DNA of 64,000 nt from Curtobacterium sp. MCJR17_020 (GCF_003234365.2 NZ_CP126260.1:1426001-1490000), one strand, 5' to 3'. Positions 20,760 through 30,607 are shown, numbered from the stretch's first letter. Numbers and translations are program-made. The notes: generated by a model not told the origin, from the letters alone.

Positions 20760-22775
20760 GTGACCGCTGCCCCCACCGTCCCGTGGCCGACCGACGGCCT
20801 GTCGTTCGGCGGCGACTACAGCCCTGAACAGTGGCCGCGCGAGGTCTGGCTCGAGGACGTCCGCCTGATGCGCGAGGCCGGGGTGAACCTGGTCACGATC
20901 GGGGTCTTCTCGTGGGCGCTGCTCGAGCGGTCGCCGGGGGAGTACACCTTCGACTGGCTCGACGACGTCATCGCCCTGCTCCACGACAACGGCATCGCCG
21001 TGGACCTCGCGACGCCGACCGCTGCCCCGCCGAACTGGCTGCTGACCGCCCACCCCGAGGTACTGCCGGTGGACGCCACGGAACGTCGTGAGCGTCCGGG
21101 CGGACGCCTCGGGTGGTGTGCGGCGTCGACGGTCTTCCGCGAGCACGCCCTGCGGATCGTCGGTGCCCTGGCCGAACGGTACGGGCACCACCCCGCGGTG
21201 CGGCTCTGGCACGTGAGCAACGAGCTCGGTGGCGGGAACGGCCGCTGCTACTGCGAGGAGTCGGCAGCGGATTTCCGGCGCTGGCTCGCCGACCGGTACG
21301 GGGACGTCGACACCGCGAACGCCGCGTGGGGGACGGCCTTCTGGGGACACACCTACACGTCCTTCGACGAGGTCTCACCCCCGCGTGGTGTCGGCGGTGC
21401 GCCGAACCCCGGCCTCTTCCTGGACTTCGAGCGGTACTCGTCCGACGCCCTCCTCCGGCACTTCGACGCCGAGAAGGCCGTCATCGAGCAGCACTCGGAC
21501 GTCCCCGTCACGACGAACTTCATGGTCGGTGCGGGATCGCAGGTCGTCGACTACGCCGAGTGGGCGAAGCACGTCGCGATCCCGGCGAACGACCACTACA
21601 CGCTCGTCGACGACCCGCACCGTGAGCAGGACCTCGCCCTCGCCGCCGACCGGATGCGCGGCGTCACCGTCGACCGCACCCCGTGGTTGCTCATGGAGCA
21701 CTCGACGGGCGGCCCGAGCTGGCAGCAGCGCAACCGGGCGAAGGAACCGGGCGAGATCCTGCGCAACTCGCTCGTGCACGTCGCCCGCGGGTCTGACGGC
21801 GCACTGTTCTTCCAGTGGCGGGCCTCCACCGCGGGGGCCGAGCAGTTCCACTCCGCGATGGTCCCGCACGCCGGCACCCGCACCCGGATCTGGCGCGAGG
21901 TCGTCGCGCTCGGCCGGGCACTCCGCGACCTCGCCCCCGTGCAGGGCAGCCGCGTCGAACCGGCCCGGGTCGCGATCGTCGTCGACGAGCCGTCCGGCTG
22001 GGCGCTGCAGTCCGGGCTGAAGCCGCACCGAGCACTGCGGTACTCGCGAGAGCTCCGTGCCTGGTACGCCGCGTTCCACGACCGGCAGGTGCTCACCGAC
22101 GTCGTGGCCTCGGACGCGGACCTCGACGGCTACGACGTGGTCGTCGTCCCCACGATGCTCATCGCCGACGACGCCACCGCCGCACGGATCGCCGCGGTGG
22201 TCGACCGCGGCGCGACGCTCATCGTCACCTACCTGTCCGGCGTCGCCGACGAGACCGCCCGCATCCGCGCCGGCGGTTACCCGGGCGCGTTCCGGCAGGT
22301 GCTCGGCGCCTGGAGCGAGGAGTTCACCCCACTGCAGCGCGACGAGACCCGCACGCTCGACGACGGCGGGACCGTCACCGACTGGGCCGAGGCCGTCGTG
22401 GTCGACGACGCCGACGTCGTGCTCCGGTACACGGACGGGCCGCTCGCCGACCGCGCAGCGGTCACCCGCCGCGCCGTCGGCGGCGGCGCCTGGTACGTGT
22501 CCGCGATGCTGCCTGCCCAGAGCACCCAGCGGCTCGTGGACCGGGTCATCGAGGAGCGCGCGCTCCCGCGGACGGTCACCGCGCCTCCCGGCCTGGAGGC
22601 GGTGCGCCGCGTCCACGACGACGGATCCGTGTTCCTGTTCCTCGTCAACCACCACGCGGACGACGTGACGGTCGTCGCGTCCGGTACGGACCTGCTCGAC
22701 GGTTCCGGCCACGGGCCGGAGACCGTCGTGCCCGCCGGTCGCGTCCGCGTCCTGCGTGAGGAGCGTGCGTCGTGA
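20760..22775 (+). CDS. GH42 beta-galactosidase
   Basis: A 671-residue glycoside hydrolase family 42 enzyme, normal in length and without signal peptide, so intracellular. The N-terminal TIM barrel begins FGGDYSPEQWP; the acid/base is the Glu of WHVSNELGG (near residue 155) and the nucleophile the Glu of LLMEHSTGGPSW (near residue 312). The middle trimerisation domain (ALQSGLKPHRALRYSREL) and small C-terminal beta domain follow. It removes terminal beta-galactose from oligosaccharides. It starts at GTG 20760 after AAGGAG. Its stop overlaps the GTG of the alpha-galactosidase (GTGA). Confidence 0.9.
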   Translation: MTAAPTVPWPTDGLSFGGDYSPEQWPREVWLEDVRLMREAGVNLVTIGVFSWALLERSPGEYTFDWLDDVIALLHDNGIAVDLATPTAAPPNWLLTAHPEVLPVDATERRERPGGRLGWCAASTVFREHALRIVGALAERYGHHPAVRLWHVSNELGGGNGRCYCEESAADFRRWLADRYGDVDTANAAWGTAFWGHTYTSFDEVSPPRGVGGAPNPGLFLDFERYSSDALLRHFDAEKAVIEQHSDVPVTTNFMVGAGSQVVDYAEWAKHVAIPANDHYTLVDDPHREQDLALAADRMRGVTVDRTPWLLMEHSTGGPSWQQRNRAKEPGEILRNSLVHVARGSDGALFFQWRASTAGAEQFHSAMVPHAGTRTRIWREVVALGRALRDLAPVQGSRVEPARVAIVVDEPSGWALQSGLKPHRALRYSRELRAWYAAFHDRQVLTDVVASDADLDGYDVVVVPTMLIADDATAARIAAVVDRGATLIVTYLSGVADETARIRAGGYPGAFRQVLGAWSEEFTPLQRDETRTLDDGGTVTDWAEAVVVDDADVVLRYTDGPLADRAAVTRRAVGGGAWYVSAMLPAQSTQRLVDRVIEERALPRTVTAPPGLEAVRRVHDDGSVFLFLVNHHADDVTVVASGTDLLDGSGHGPETVVPAGRVRVLREERAS

Positions 22776-24934
22776 CCGTCGTCGACCGCGACCCGGCGCC
22801 GTCGCGCGCACGCGACGGACGGCAGGTGCACGCCCTGCGCGGCGGCGGAGTGTCACTCGTGCTGGCGACCGCCGACGACGGGCTGCCGGAGGTGCTGCAC
22901 TGGGGCCGCGACGTCGGACCCGTCGCGGACGGCGACGGCGACGACCTCCGGCTCGCGGTCGGACGGCCGCTCGGACCGAGCGCCCTCGACGCGGCCTGGC
23001 CGCTGACCGTGCTGCCGACCGAACGCGACGGGTGGGAGGGGCGACCAGCGATCGCCGGGCACGTCGACGGGCTGCCGCTCGTGCCGCGGTGGCGCGACGT
23101 CGAGGTGACCGCGGAGCCGGGCGCACTGGTCGTGACCGCGGTGTCCGACGAACTGCTGCTGCGGAGTGCCTTCCGGCTCGACGCCGCGGGGGTGCTGCGC
23201 GTCGGGCACACCGTGACGAACGGGGCCGCCGTGCCCGTGCACCTGCAGGCGCTCGAGGCGACGCTGCCCGTGGACGAACGGGTCGGTGAGGTGCTCGACC
23301 TGGCCGGACGCTGGACCCGGGAGCGCACCCCGCAGCGTCGGACCCTGACCGCCGGCAGCCACGCGCGGGAGAGCCGCCGCGGTCGCACCGGCCACGACGC
23401 CCCGACGCTGCTCGTGCTCGGGACGCCCGGGTTCTCGGATGCTTCCGGTGCGGTCTGGGGCGTGCACCTGGCCTGGAGCGCCGACTCGGTGCACCGGTAC
23501 GACGTGCTCGCCGAAGCGCGACCGCTGCTCGGTGCCGGGGAACTCCTGCGCGCCGGCGAGGTCGTCCTCGGGCAGGGGGAGTCCTTCGCCGCGCCCGACG
23601 CCGTCTTCGTCTGGAGCGACGCCGGGCTCGACGGGCTGTCCGACCGGCTGCACGACTCGCTCCGCAGCCGCCCCGGTCACCCGAAGCGCTCCCGGCCGGT
23701 GGTGCTCAACACGTGGGAGGCCGTCTACTACCGGCAGGGCCTCGCGCCCCTGGTCGCCCTGGCGGAGACCGCCGCGGACATCGGCGTCGAGCGGTTCGTG
23801 CTCGACGACGGCTGGTTCCTCGGACGGCGCTCGGACTCGACGTCGCTGGGGGACTGGCGCGTCGACCCGACGGTGTGGCCGGACGGCCTCGGGCCGCTCG
23901 TCGACCGGGTCCGCGGACTCGGCATGGAGTTCGGGCTGTGGTTCGAACCCGAGATGGTGAGCCCGGTGTCCGAGCTCGCGGGGGCGCACCCCGAGTGGCT
24001 GCTGCAGCGCCCCGAGGACGACGTCCGCACCTGGCGGAACCAGTACGTGCTCGACATGGCGAACCCGCTCGCGCGGGCGTACGTGCTCGAGGCGATGTCC
24101 GCCGTGATCGGGGCGCACCACGTCGACTTCGTGAAGTGGGACCAGAACCGCGACATCGTGCACGCGGTCCACGCCGGACGTGCCGGCATCGACGCGCACA
24201 CCCGCGGGGTCTGGACGCTGATGGACGCCCTGCGCGCCCGGCACCCGTGGCTCGAGATCGAGGCGTGCGCGAGCGGCGGTGCCCGGGTGGACCTCGGCGT
24301 GCTGGAGCGCACCGACCGGGTGTGGCCGTCGGACTCGAACGACGCGTTCGAACGCCTGCCGATCCAGCGGTGGACCGAGGCACTGCTGCCGCTCGAGCTG
24401 ATCGGCTCGCACGTCGGCCCCGAGGTCTCGCACACCACCGGGCGGCACCTCGACCTGGACTTCCGGATGGCGGTGTCGCTGTTCGGGTCCGCCGGCATCG
24501 AGACCGACGTCACCCGGCTGTCCCCGCCGGAGCTCGACCGGCTGCGGGCGTGGACGGCGTTGTACAAGCGGGAGCGCGGGCTGCTGCACACCGGGCGCCT
24601 GCGGCACCTGGAGCTCGGCGACCCCGGGCTCGTGGCGACCTCGGTCGTGGCCGTCGACCGGTCGCGGGCACTGGTGCGGGTCGCACGGACCGAGACCGGG
24701 CCGCGGTCGCTGCCGGTGCCGTTGCGGATGCGGGGGCTCGACCGGGCTCGGCGCTACCGGCTCGCCCCCGTCACCGGGCTGCGGGTGCCGCACGGGCTCG
24801 ACATGGTGCCGCCGGCGTGGCTCGTGCGCGGGCACCTGGAGCTGTCGGGCGCGGTGCTCGAGGACGTCGGGGCGCGGCTGCCGCTGCTGGCCCCCGCGAC
24901 CGCGATCGTGTTCGAGTTGGCCGCGCTCGACTGA
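22772..24934 (+). CDS. GH36 alpha-galactosidase
   Basis: A 720-residue GH36 enzyme. An N-terminal beta-supersandwich (1-about 310) is followed by the catalytic barrel with LDDGWFLGRR, WFEPEMVSP, the nucleophile Asp of VKWDQNRDI (near residue 456), EACASGGAR and the acid/base region WPSDSNDAFERLPIQ (near residue 520). It should remove alpha-1,6-galactosyl groups from raffinose-type or galactomannan oligosaccharides. Cytoplasmic, as no signal is seen. It is translated together with the GH42 gene (GTGA overlap), so both act on imported oligosaccharides. Another GH36 of a different branch lies at 33398. Confidence 0.9.
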   Translation: MTVVDRDPAPSRARDGRQVHALRGGGVSLVLATADDGLPEVLHWGRDVGPVADGDGDDLRLAVGRPLGPSALDAAWPLTVLPTERDGWEGRPAIAGHVDGLPLVPRWRDVEVTAEPGALVVTAVSDELLLRSAFRLDAAGVLRVGHTVTNGAAVPVHLQALEATLPVDERVGEVLDLAGRWTRERTPQRRTLTAGSHARESRRGRTGHDAPTLLVLGTPGFSDASGAVWGVHLAWSADSVHRYDVLAEARPLLGAGELLRAGEVVLGQGESFAAPDAVFVWSDAGLDGLSDRLHDSLRSRPGHPKRSRPVVLNTWEAVYYRQGLAPLVALAETAADIGVERFVLDDGWFLGRRSDSTSLGDWRVDPTVWPDGLGPLVDRVRGLGMEFGLWFEPEMVSPVSELAGAHPEWLLQRPEDDVRTWRNQYVLDMANPLARAYVLEAMSAVIGAHHVDFVKWDQNRDIVHAVHAGRAGIDAHTRGVWTLMDALRARHPWLEIEACASGGARVDLGVLERTDRVWPSDSNDAFERLPIQRWTEALLPLELIGSHVGPEVSHTTGRHLDLDFRMAVSLFGSAGIETDVTRLSPPELDRLRAWTALYKRERGLLHTGRLRHLELGDPGLVATSVVAVDRSRALVRVARTETGPRSLPVPLRMRGLDRARRYRLAPVTGLRVPHGLDMVPPAWLVRGHLELSGAVLEDVGARLPLLAPATAIVFELAALD

Positions 24935-24976
24935 CCCGCCCTGCCGGCCGCCGCGGTGGTGCAGGCGCGGCCCAGC

Positions 24977-25033
24977 CGAGCGGGCGAAATGCCCGGGTGC
25001 CTGACGTGGGAACCCGGGCATTTCGCCCGCTCG
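24977..25033. terminator. Perfect 22-bp hairpin at a convergent junction
   Basis: Arms 24977-24998 and 25012-25033 are perfect reverse complements (22 bp, beginning CGAGCGGGCGAAATG); the loop is 13 nt. It lies between the alpha-galactosidase and the convergent beta-mannosidase. No U-tract is seen, so it is a bidirectional terminator or a repetitive palindrome. Confidence 0.6.
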
Positions 25034-25050
25034 CGGTCCGTGCATGCCGC

Positions 25051-25101
25051 GCGGGCGATACATCCGGGTGCTCGGCGTGGGAACCCGGGCCTTTCGCCCG
25101 C
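25051..25101. repeat. Second, diverged copy of the hairpin
   Basis: GCGGGCGATACATCCGGGT pairs imperfectly with ACCCGGGCCTTTCGCCCGC. The right arm and flank (through CTCGCGG) repeat those of the hairpin at 24977 almost exactly, so the two form a tandem pair of about 73-bp units. Confidence 0.55.
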
Positions 25102-25140
25102 TCGCGGATGGCCCGCGCCGAGCGCGGCGGGCGGCCCGCG

Positions 25141-27768
25141 TCAGGGGAGGAGCGAGCCCGCGTGGCGGAGGACGAACGGGCCGACGAGCGCCTCGGCGTC
25201 GATGCTCGGCGCACCCGTCACCGTGAAGGTCACCGACTCGCCGGCCAGCAGGGACACCAGTCCGTCGTCGACCCGAGCGGCCGGGTCCACACGGTCCGGG
25301 AACAGCGAGACGTCCCGCGCGTAGGACGTCGCCGTCACCGTCACGACCGCCCCGTCATCCGTCCCCGTGACCGACGTGGACAGCGGCGAGCGGGCGAGCA
25401 CCTGGTCGACGACCTCGGCGAAGTCGAACACCGTGCGGGTTCCTGCTCCGGTGACGACGAGCACCTCGGATCCGGCGTCCCCGGGCACGGCGAGCGAGGC
25501 CGGCAGCGTGACCCGGTCGGCTTCGGCGGGCGCAGCGGCGAGCGAGAACGACGACGAGTCGAGCACCGTGCCGTCGAACGCGACGCGGGAGACCGTGACC
25601 TCGTCGGCGACCGGCGCCCCGGACGCGTTCACGAGCACGACGTCGAGCCCACCAGCAGCGCCGGCGGCGCCCGCAGCCCCGACCGCAGACGGCTGCACCG
25701 TGAGCAACACCGGCTGGTACGCCTGCCGCACCGCGTACCAGACCGGCTTCCGGATGCCCGCGTGGTCGACGAGCGCCCAGGACACCACGGGCCAGTCGTC
25801 GTTGAGCTGCCAGACGATCATCCCGGTGTTGTCGGGCGTGCGGGACCGGAACCACTCCATGCCGAAGCGGATCGCGTGCGCCTGGTTGAGCTGCGCGGCG
25901 AAGTGCCAGTCCTCGATGCTCGTCGGTGCGGGCAGGTGCCCGCGCATGCCGTCGGCGAGCTTCCGGTTGCCCTGGTCGGCCTTCTGGTGCACGAGCATCT
26001 CGTGGCCGTCGGGGTCGAGCGGGTCGTCGTGCACCACCGCGGTGAGGGTCGACCAGGCGGGCGGGCCCTGGAACCCGAACTCCGCCACGAACCGCGGGTT
26101 CCAGTCGGCGTAGGCCCGGTAGCCGAGCCGGTTCCAGACGTCCCAGATGTGCACGCTGCCGTTGCGCTCGTCGTTCGGCGTCAGGTACTCGTCGAACGAG
26201 AACGGGCTGCCCGGCGTGTACGGACGGGTCGGGTCGAGCTCGGCGACGATCGAGGGCAGGAGCGAGCGGTAGTAGCCGTTGCCCCAGGTCCGGCCGACGA
26301 GCGACGGCCGCCAGCCCCACTCGGCGTACGCGACGAGGTTCTCGTTGTTGCCGTTCCACACCACGAGCGACGGGTGCGGGCTGAGCCGGGTGACGGCTTC
26401 GCGGACCTCGGGCTCGACCTCGTCGGCGAGCCAGGACTCCTCGGCGTAGGCGGCGCAGGCGAACAGGAAGTCCTGCCAGACGAGCACGCCGAGCTCGTCG
26501 CAGCGGTCGTACAGGTCGTCGGACTCGTAGATCCCGCCGCCCCAGACGCGGAGCAGGTTGACGTTCGCGTCGATCGCGTCGTCGATCCGGTCGGCGTAGC
26601 GCTCGGGCGTCATCTCGGTCAGGTACGCGTGGTCGGGGATCCAGTTCGCGCCCCGCACGATCACCGGCCGGTCGTTCACCCGGAGCAGGAACGGGGCTCC
26701 GCCGGCGTCGGCGGCCGTGTCGAGCGTCACGGTGCGGAACCCGACGCGGCCGGTCCAGACGTCGTCGCCGACCTCGACCCGGACGTCGTACAACGGCTGG
26801 TCGCCCTCGCCGCGCGGCCACCAGACGCCGACGTCGGGGACCTCGAGCCGCACGACGGCGGAGCCGGTCGTGCGGGCCGGGCCGGTCACGACGGGGCGCG
26901 CGCCGACGACCCGGCCGGCGGTGTCCGCGGTGTCGGCGGGGCGGACGGGAGGCTCGGTGTCGGAACCGGGGCGCGCTGCGGACGCGTGGTGCGGGGCCAG
27001 GGTGATCCGGGCCTCCAGTCCGGCACCCGCGTCACCGCCTGCGGACGCGACGGGCGCGCTGCCGATGGCCTGCGAGAAGGCGCCCGAGGAGCCCGCGAAC
27101 TCGACGTCGACGTGCGCGGTGAGCACGCCGGTGGTGCCGTCGACGTCGACGAGGGGGCGGACGGCCGCGATGCGGGCGCCGCTCCACGACTCGATGCCGA
27201 TCGACTTCCAGATGCCGCTCGTGGCGACGTCGATGCCCCAGTCCCAGCCGAAGTTCGACGCGTTCTTGCGGAGCGCGTTGTACGGGTGGTGGTTGACGTG
27301 GGGGAGTTCGCCGCCGTGCAGGGCGGACAGCCGTTCGGCCGCGGGGACCGGGGCGTCGAAGGTGATCACGAGCTCGTTCGTGCCGCGGCGCAGCAGGTGC
27401 CCGACGGGGAACCGGTACGCGCGGTGCTGGTTCGCGGTGGTGGCGACGACGATGCCGTTCAGCTCGATCGTCGCGAGGGTGTCGAGACCCTCGGCGACCA
27501 GGTCGTGGCGGGCGTGCGTGGTCGGGCCCGTGCCGGTCTCGCCCGACCACGCGAAGGTGCGGCGGTACCGCCACACCGTGTCGCTGATCCACTGGGTCGC
27601 GGCCTCGTTGTCGCCGTCGAACGGGTCGGGGATCCGGCCCGCCCGCAGCAGGTCGGTGTGCACGCAGCCGGGCACGATCGCGGCGATCGGTTCCCGGTGT
27701 GCATCGGCCTGCGCCGGTCCGTGCACCGCCTCGACCGTCCACGTGCCGTCCAGGGTGGTCCGCTCCAT
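25141..27768 (-). CDS. GH2 beta-mannosidase
   Basis: An 875-residue GH2 enzyme of beta-mannosidase type. The N-terminal sugar-binding domain includes VPGCVHTDLLRAG and YRRTFAWSG, followed by HHPYNALRKNASNFGWDWG, then the barrel with RVWGGGIYESDDLYDRCDE, the acid/base Glu of VWNGNNENLVAY (near residue 473) and the nucleophile Glu of FVAEFGFQGPPAW (near residue 563). No signal peptide; intracellular. It should hydrolyse beta-1,4-mannobiose and longer manno-oligosaccharides from the non-reducing end. The ATG at 27768 is preceded by GAGGAGACGC. It is divergent from the ABC transporter across a 117-bp regulatory gap that contains the ROK-type site. Confidence 0.9.
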   Translation of the reverse strand: MERTTLDGTWTVEAVHGPAQADAHREPIAAIVPGCVHTDLLRAGRIPDPFDGDNEAATQWISDTVWRYRRTFAWSGETGTGPTTHARHDLVAEGLDTLATIELNGIVVATTANQHRAYRFPVGHLLRRGTNELVITFDAPVPAAERLSALHGGELPHVNHHPYNALRKNASNFGWDWGIDVATSGIWKSIGIESWSGARIAAVRPLVDVDGTTGVLTAHVDVEFAGSSGAFSQAIGSAPVASAGGDAGAGLEARITLAPHHASAARPGSDTEPPVRPADTADTAGRVVGARPVVTGPARTTGSAVVRLEVPDVGVWWPRGEGDQPLYDVRVEVGDDVWTGRVGFRTVTLDTAADAGGAPFLLRVNDRPVIVRGANWIPDHAYLTEMTPERYADRIDDAIDANVNLLRVWGGGIYESDDLYDRCDELGVLVWQDFLFACAAYAEESWLADEVEPEVREAVTRLSPHPSLVVWNGNNENLVAYAEWGWRPSLVGRTWGNGYYRSLLPSIVAELDPTRPYTPGSPFSFDEYLTPNDERNGSVHIWDVWNRLGYRAYADWNPRFVAEFGFQGPPAWSTLTAVVHDDPLDPDGHEMLVHQKADQGNRKLADGMRGHLPAPTSIEDWHFAAQLNQAHAIRFGMEWFRSRTPDNTGMIVWQLNDDWPVVSWALVDHAGIRKPVWYAVRQAYQPVLLTVQPSAVGAAGAAGAAGGLDVVLVNASGAPVADEVTVSRVAFDGTVLDSSSFSLAAAPAEADRVTLPASLAVPGDAGSEVLVVTGAGTRTVFDFAEVVDQVLARSPLSTSVTGTDDGAVVTVTATSYARDVSLFPDRVDPAARVDDGLVSLLAGESVTFTVTGAPSIDAEALVGPFVLRHAGSLLP

Positions 27769-27807
27769 TGCGTCTCCTCAATCGTGACGGGGCCGTGACC
27801 CGACCCC

Positions 27808-27836
27808 TTGACCGCCTTAGTTTACGCGTGTAACAA
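27808..27836 (+). promoter_or_regulatory. Promoter with ROK-type operator for the oligosaccharide transporter
   Basis: TTGACC (27808-27813) and TAACAA (27831-27836) are spaced by 17 bp. The dyad-like TTAGTTTACGCGTGTAACAA fills the spacer and -10. It matches the site upstream of the beta-galactosidase in inverted orientation, so one repressor probably controls both and perhaps the divergent beta-mannosidase. Confidence 0.6.
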
Positions 27837-27885
27837 TCACGCTCACAACGTGGATCCTGCGACGACGCAGACCGAGAGGACAACG

Positions 27886-29571
27886 ATGTTCAACCCAACC
27901 CGTTCACGGCTCGCCATCGGCGCCGCCGTCCTCCTCGCCGCCGGCCTCGCGCTGAGCGGCTGCAGCGCGAGCGGCAACGCCAGCACGAAGGACGACGCCG
28001 CCTCGACCCTGGTCGCCTACACCGGACAGTCCGGCGACTACCAGATCAACTTCAACCCGTGGTCACCGTCGAACATCGGCGGCGTCGGCACGATCTACGA
28101 GTCGCTGTTCTTCATCACCAACGTCAACACGAACGACCCGAAGCCGCTGCTCGGCAAGTCGTACGAGTGGAACACCGACGGTACGCAGCTCACCATCACG
28201 CTGCGCGACGGGGCGACCTGGAGCGACGGCGAGCCCTTCACCTCGAAGGACGTCGTGTTCACGCTCGACATGCTCAAGAAGCAGAAGGCCCTGAACTCGA
28301 TCGGCTACGACGGCACTGCGAAGGCCGACGGCGACTCCACGGTCGTCGTGACGTTCGACAAGCCGTCGTTCGTGCTCGGCCCGAACCTGCTCGGCAAGAC
28401 CTGGATCGTGCCCGAGCACCTGTGGAAGGACATCGACCCGACCACCGACGTCGTGCGCGAGCCCGTCGGTACCGGTCCGTACACGCTCGGCACCTTCAAG
28501 GCGCAGGCATTCACCCTCGAGGCGAACAAGAAGTACTGGGACGGTGCCCCGGCCGTGAAGACCATCCGCTACCTGTCGCTCTCCGGCAACACCGCTGGCG
28601 CCGACGCGCTCAAGCAGGGCTCGATCGACTGGCAGACCGGCCCGGTGCCGAACATGGACGACATCGCCGGCAACTACAACGGCTACGACGGCATCACCGT
28701 CGGCCAGAACCAGATGGCGCTGCTCACCTGCGCGAACACCGACCTCGGCTGCACCGGCCCGCAGACCGACCCGGCCGTGCGTCACGCCATCGCCGACGCG
28801 ATCAACCGCAAGCAGCTCAACTCGCTGGCGTTCGAGAACACCGCGAGCGAGATCTCGCCGACCTTCGCGCTCACCACGACGCAGAAGGACACCATCTCGA
28901 AGGACATCGAGCCGGCCGTGATGCCGGAGACGGCCGACAAGGCCGCCGCCGCGTCGACACTCGAGGACGCCGGGTGGAAGAAGGGCTCGGACGGCATCTA
29001 CGCCAAGGACGGCAAGAAGCTTTCCCTGACCGTCGAGGTCGTCACCGGCTGGACCGACTACATCACCGCGATCGACACGATGACGCAGCAGCTCAAGGCC
29101 GCGGGCATCGAGCTCAAGGCGCAGCAGTCGTCGTGGAACGAGTGGACCGACAAGAAGACCAAGGGCAACTTCGAGCTCGCGATCGACTCGCTCGGCCAGG
29201 GCCCGACGGCGAACCCGTACTACCTGTACAACAACTACTTCACGACGGCGAACACCGCGAAGGTCGGCGCAGCAGCCCCGATGAACATCTCGCGGTACAG
29301 CAACCCCGACGTGGACAAGGCCATCGCGAAGCTCGCGACGATCGACCCGTCCGACGCCGCTGCGACGCAGCCGGAGATCGACACGATCCAGCAGCACATC
29401 GTCGAGGACCTGCCGTACATCCCGGTGATGACCGGCGGCACGACGAGTGAGTTCCACGCGGCGAAGTTCACCGGCTGGCCCACGACGGACGACCTCTACG
29501 CCTTCCCGGCGGTCTGGGCGAGCCCGGACAACGCCGAGATCTTCAAGGCGCTGAAGCCGGCGAAGGGCTGA
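27886..29571 (+). CDS. Family-5 extracellular solute-binding lipoprotein of an oligosaccharide/peptide ABC transporter
   Basis: A 561-residue lipoprotein. The signal peptide ends in lipobox LSGC (Cys near residue 26). The body is SBP family 5 (DppA/OppA-like): SKSYEW-type start, ITLRDGATWSDGEPFTSKDVVFTLD near residue 100, and VGTGPYTLGTFKAQAFTLEANKKYWDG. The family binds peptides, but several members bind manno-, cello- or galacto-oligosaccharides. Neighbouring GH42, GH36 and GH2 genes and the shared operator make an oligosaccharide ligand likely here. The ATG at 27886 follows GAGAGGA. It is the first gene of a six-gene operon running to 35500. Confidence 0.85.
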   Translation: MFNPTRSRLAIGAAVLLAAGLALSGCSASGNASTKDDAASTLVAYTGQSGDYQINFNPWSPSNIGGVGTIYESLFFITNVNTNDPKPLLGKSYEWNTDGTQLTITLRDGATWSDGEPFTSKDVVFTLDMLKKQKALNSIGYDGTAKADGDSTVVVTFDKPSFVLGPNLLGKTWIVPEHLWKDIDPTTDVVREPVGTGPYTLGTFKAQAFTLEANKKYWDGAPAVKTIRYLSLSGNTAGADALKQGSIDWQTGPVPNMDDIAGNYNGYDGITVGQNQMALLTCANTDLGCTGPQTDPAVRHAIADAINRKQLNSLAFENTASEISPTFALTTTQKDTISKDIEPAVMPETADKAAAASTLEDAGWKKGSDGIYAKDGKKLSLTVEVVTGWTDYITAIDTMTQQLKAAGIELKAQQSSWNEWTDKKTKGNFELAIDSLGQGPTANPYYLYNNYFTTANTAKVGAAAPMNISRYSNPDVDKAIAKLATIDPSDAAATQPEIDTIQQHIVEDLPYIPVMTGGTTSEFHAAKFTGWPTTDDLYAFPAVWASPDNAEIFKALKPAKG

Positions 29572-29605
29572 CCACGATGGGATCGCGACCGAGGAGCACT
29601 CGACG

Positions 29606-30595
29606 ATGACCTACTTCCTGCGCAAGATCGGCTTCTACATCGTCGCCCTGTGGGCAGCGCTGACGCTGAACTTCATCATCCCGCGGCTGCTGCCCGGGAA
29701 CCCGGTGGACATCCTGCTCGCCAAGCTCCAGCAGCGCGGCGGGCAGGTGACCCCGGCGACACGGCAGGCGTACGAGCTGCTCCTCGGTGGCGATTCCTCG
29801 GAGCCGCTGATCTCCCAGTACGGCCACTACCTGGTCAACGTGTTCCGCGGTGACCTCGGGGTGTCCGTCAGCTACTTCCCGGCCCCCGTCACCGAGGTCA
29901 TCGCGAGCTCGCTGCCGTGGACCATCGCCCTGGTCGGCATCGCCACCATCCTGGCCGCCATCATCGGCGTCGGTCTCGGCGCCTTCGTCGGCTGGCGTCC
30001 GGGCACCTGGCTCGACTCGTTCGTGCCGGCCACCACCCTGCTCGCCGCGGTGCCGTACTTCTGGCTCGCGCTGATCCTGGTGTACTTCTTCGCCACCGGC
30101 ATCCACCTGTTCCCGGCCCAGGGCGGCTACGACGTCATCCTGACCCCCGGGTTCAACTGGGACTTCATCGCCTCGGCGATCCAGTACGGGGTGCTGCCGG
30201 CCGTGACGATCGTGCTCGCATCGCTGGGCGGCTGGCTGCTCGGCATGCGCAACATGATGGTGTCGACGCTGTCCGAGGACTACATCACCACCGCCCAGGC
30301 CAAGGGGCTGTCCGACGGCAAGATCCTGCGGAACTACGCCGCCCGGAACGCCGTGCTGCCCTCGGTCGCCGGCTTCGCGATCTCCCTCGGGTTCATCGTG
30401 TCCGGCTCCGTCGTCACCGAGCAGGTGTTCTCGTACCCGGGCATCGGGTCGAAGCTGCTGTCCGCGGTGACCAACAACGACTACGCGCTCATGCAGGGGA
30501 TCTTCCTGTTCATCACCCTGGCGGTCCTCGGCGCGAACCTCGTCGTCGACCTGCTGTACGGGCTCATCGACCCGCGGACGCGGGCGCGGAGCTAG
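29606..30595 (+). CDS. ABC transporter permease (DppB/OppB type)
   Basis: A 329-residue inner-membrane permease with an N-terminal helix (IGFYIVALWAALTLNFIIPR) and LLPGNPVD, the classical start of the OppB/DppB group. Further membrane helices lie at about 105-130, 143-165, 190-215, 255-285 and 300-320. The ATPase-contacting EAA-like loop is DYITTAQAKGLSDGKILRNYAARNAVLP. It pairs with the next permease to form the translocation channel. The start is the ATG at 29606, 34 bp after the binding-protein gene, with GAGGAG upstream. Confidence 0.9.
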   Translation: MTYFLRKIGFYIVALWAALTLNFIIPRLLPGNPVDILLAKLQQRGGQVTPATRQAYELLLGGDSSEPLISQYGHYLVNVFRGDLGVSVSYFPAPVTEVIASSLPWTIALVGIATILAAIIGVGLGAFVGWRPGTWLDSFVPATTLLAAVPYFWLALILVYFFATGIHLFPAQGGYDVILTPGFNWDFIASAIQYGVLPAVTIVLASLGGWLLGMRNMMVSTLSEDYITTAQAKGLSDGKILRNYAARNAVLPSVAGFAISLGFIVSGSVVTEQVFSYPGIGSKLLSAVTNNDYALMQGIFLFITLAVLGANLVVDLLYGLIDPRTRARS

Positions 30596-30607
30596 GGAGG
30601 ACACGCC

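Noticed and set aside
23713..27798. 1361-codon open frame on the + strand across the beta-mannosidase gene
   Set aside because: It is a shadow frame in very GC-rich DNA. It is rich in Arg, Ala, Gly and Pro with no domain, and the minus strand holds a textbook GH2 enzyme.
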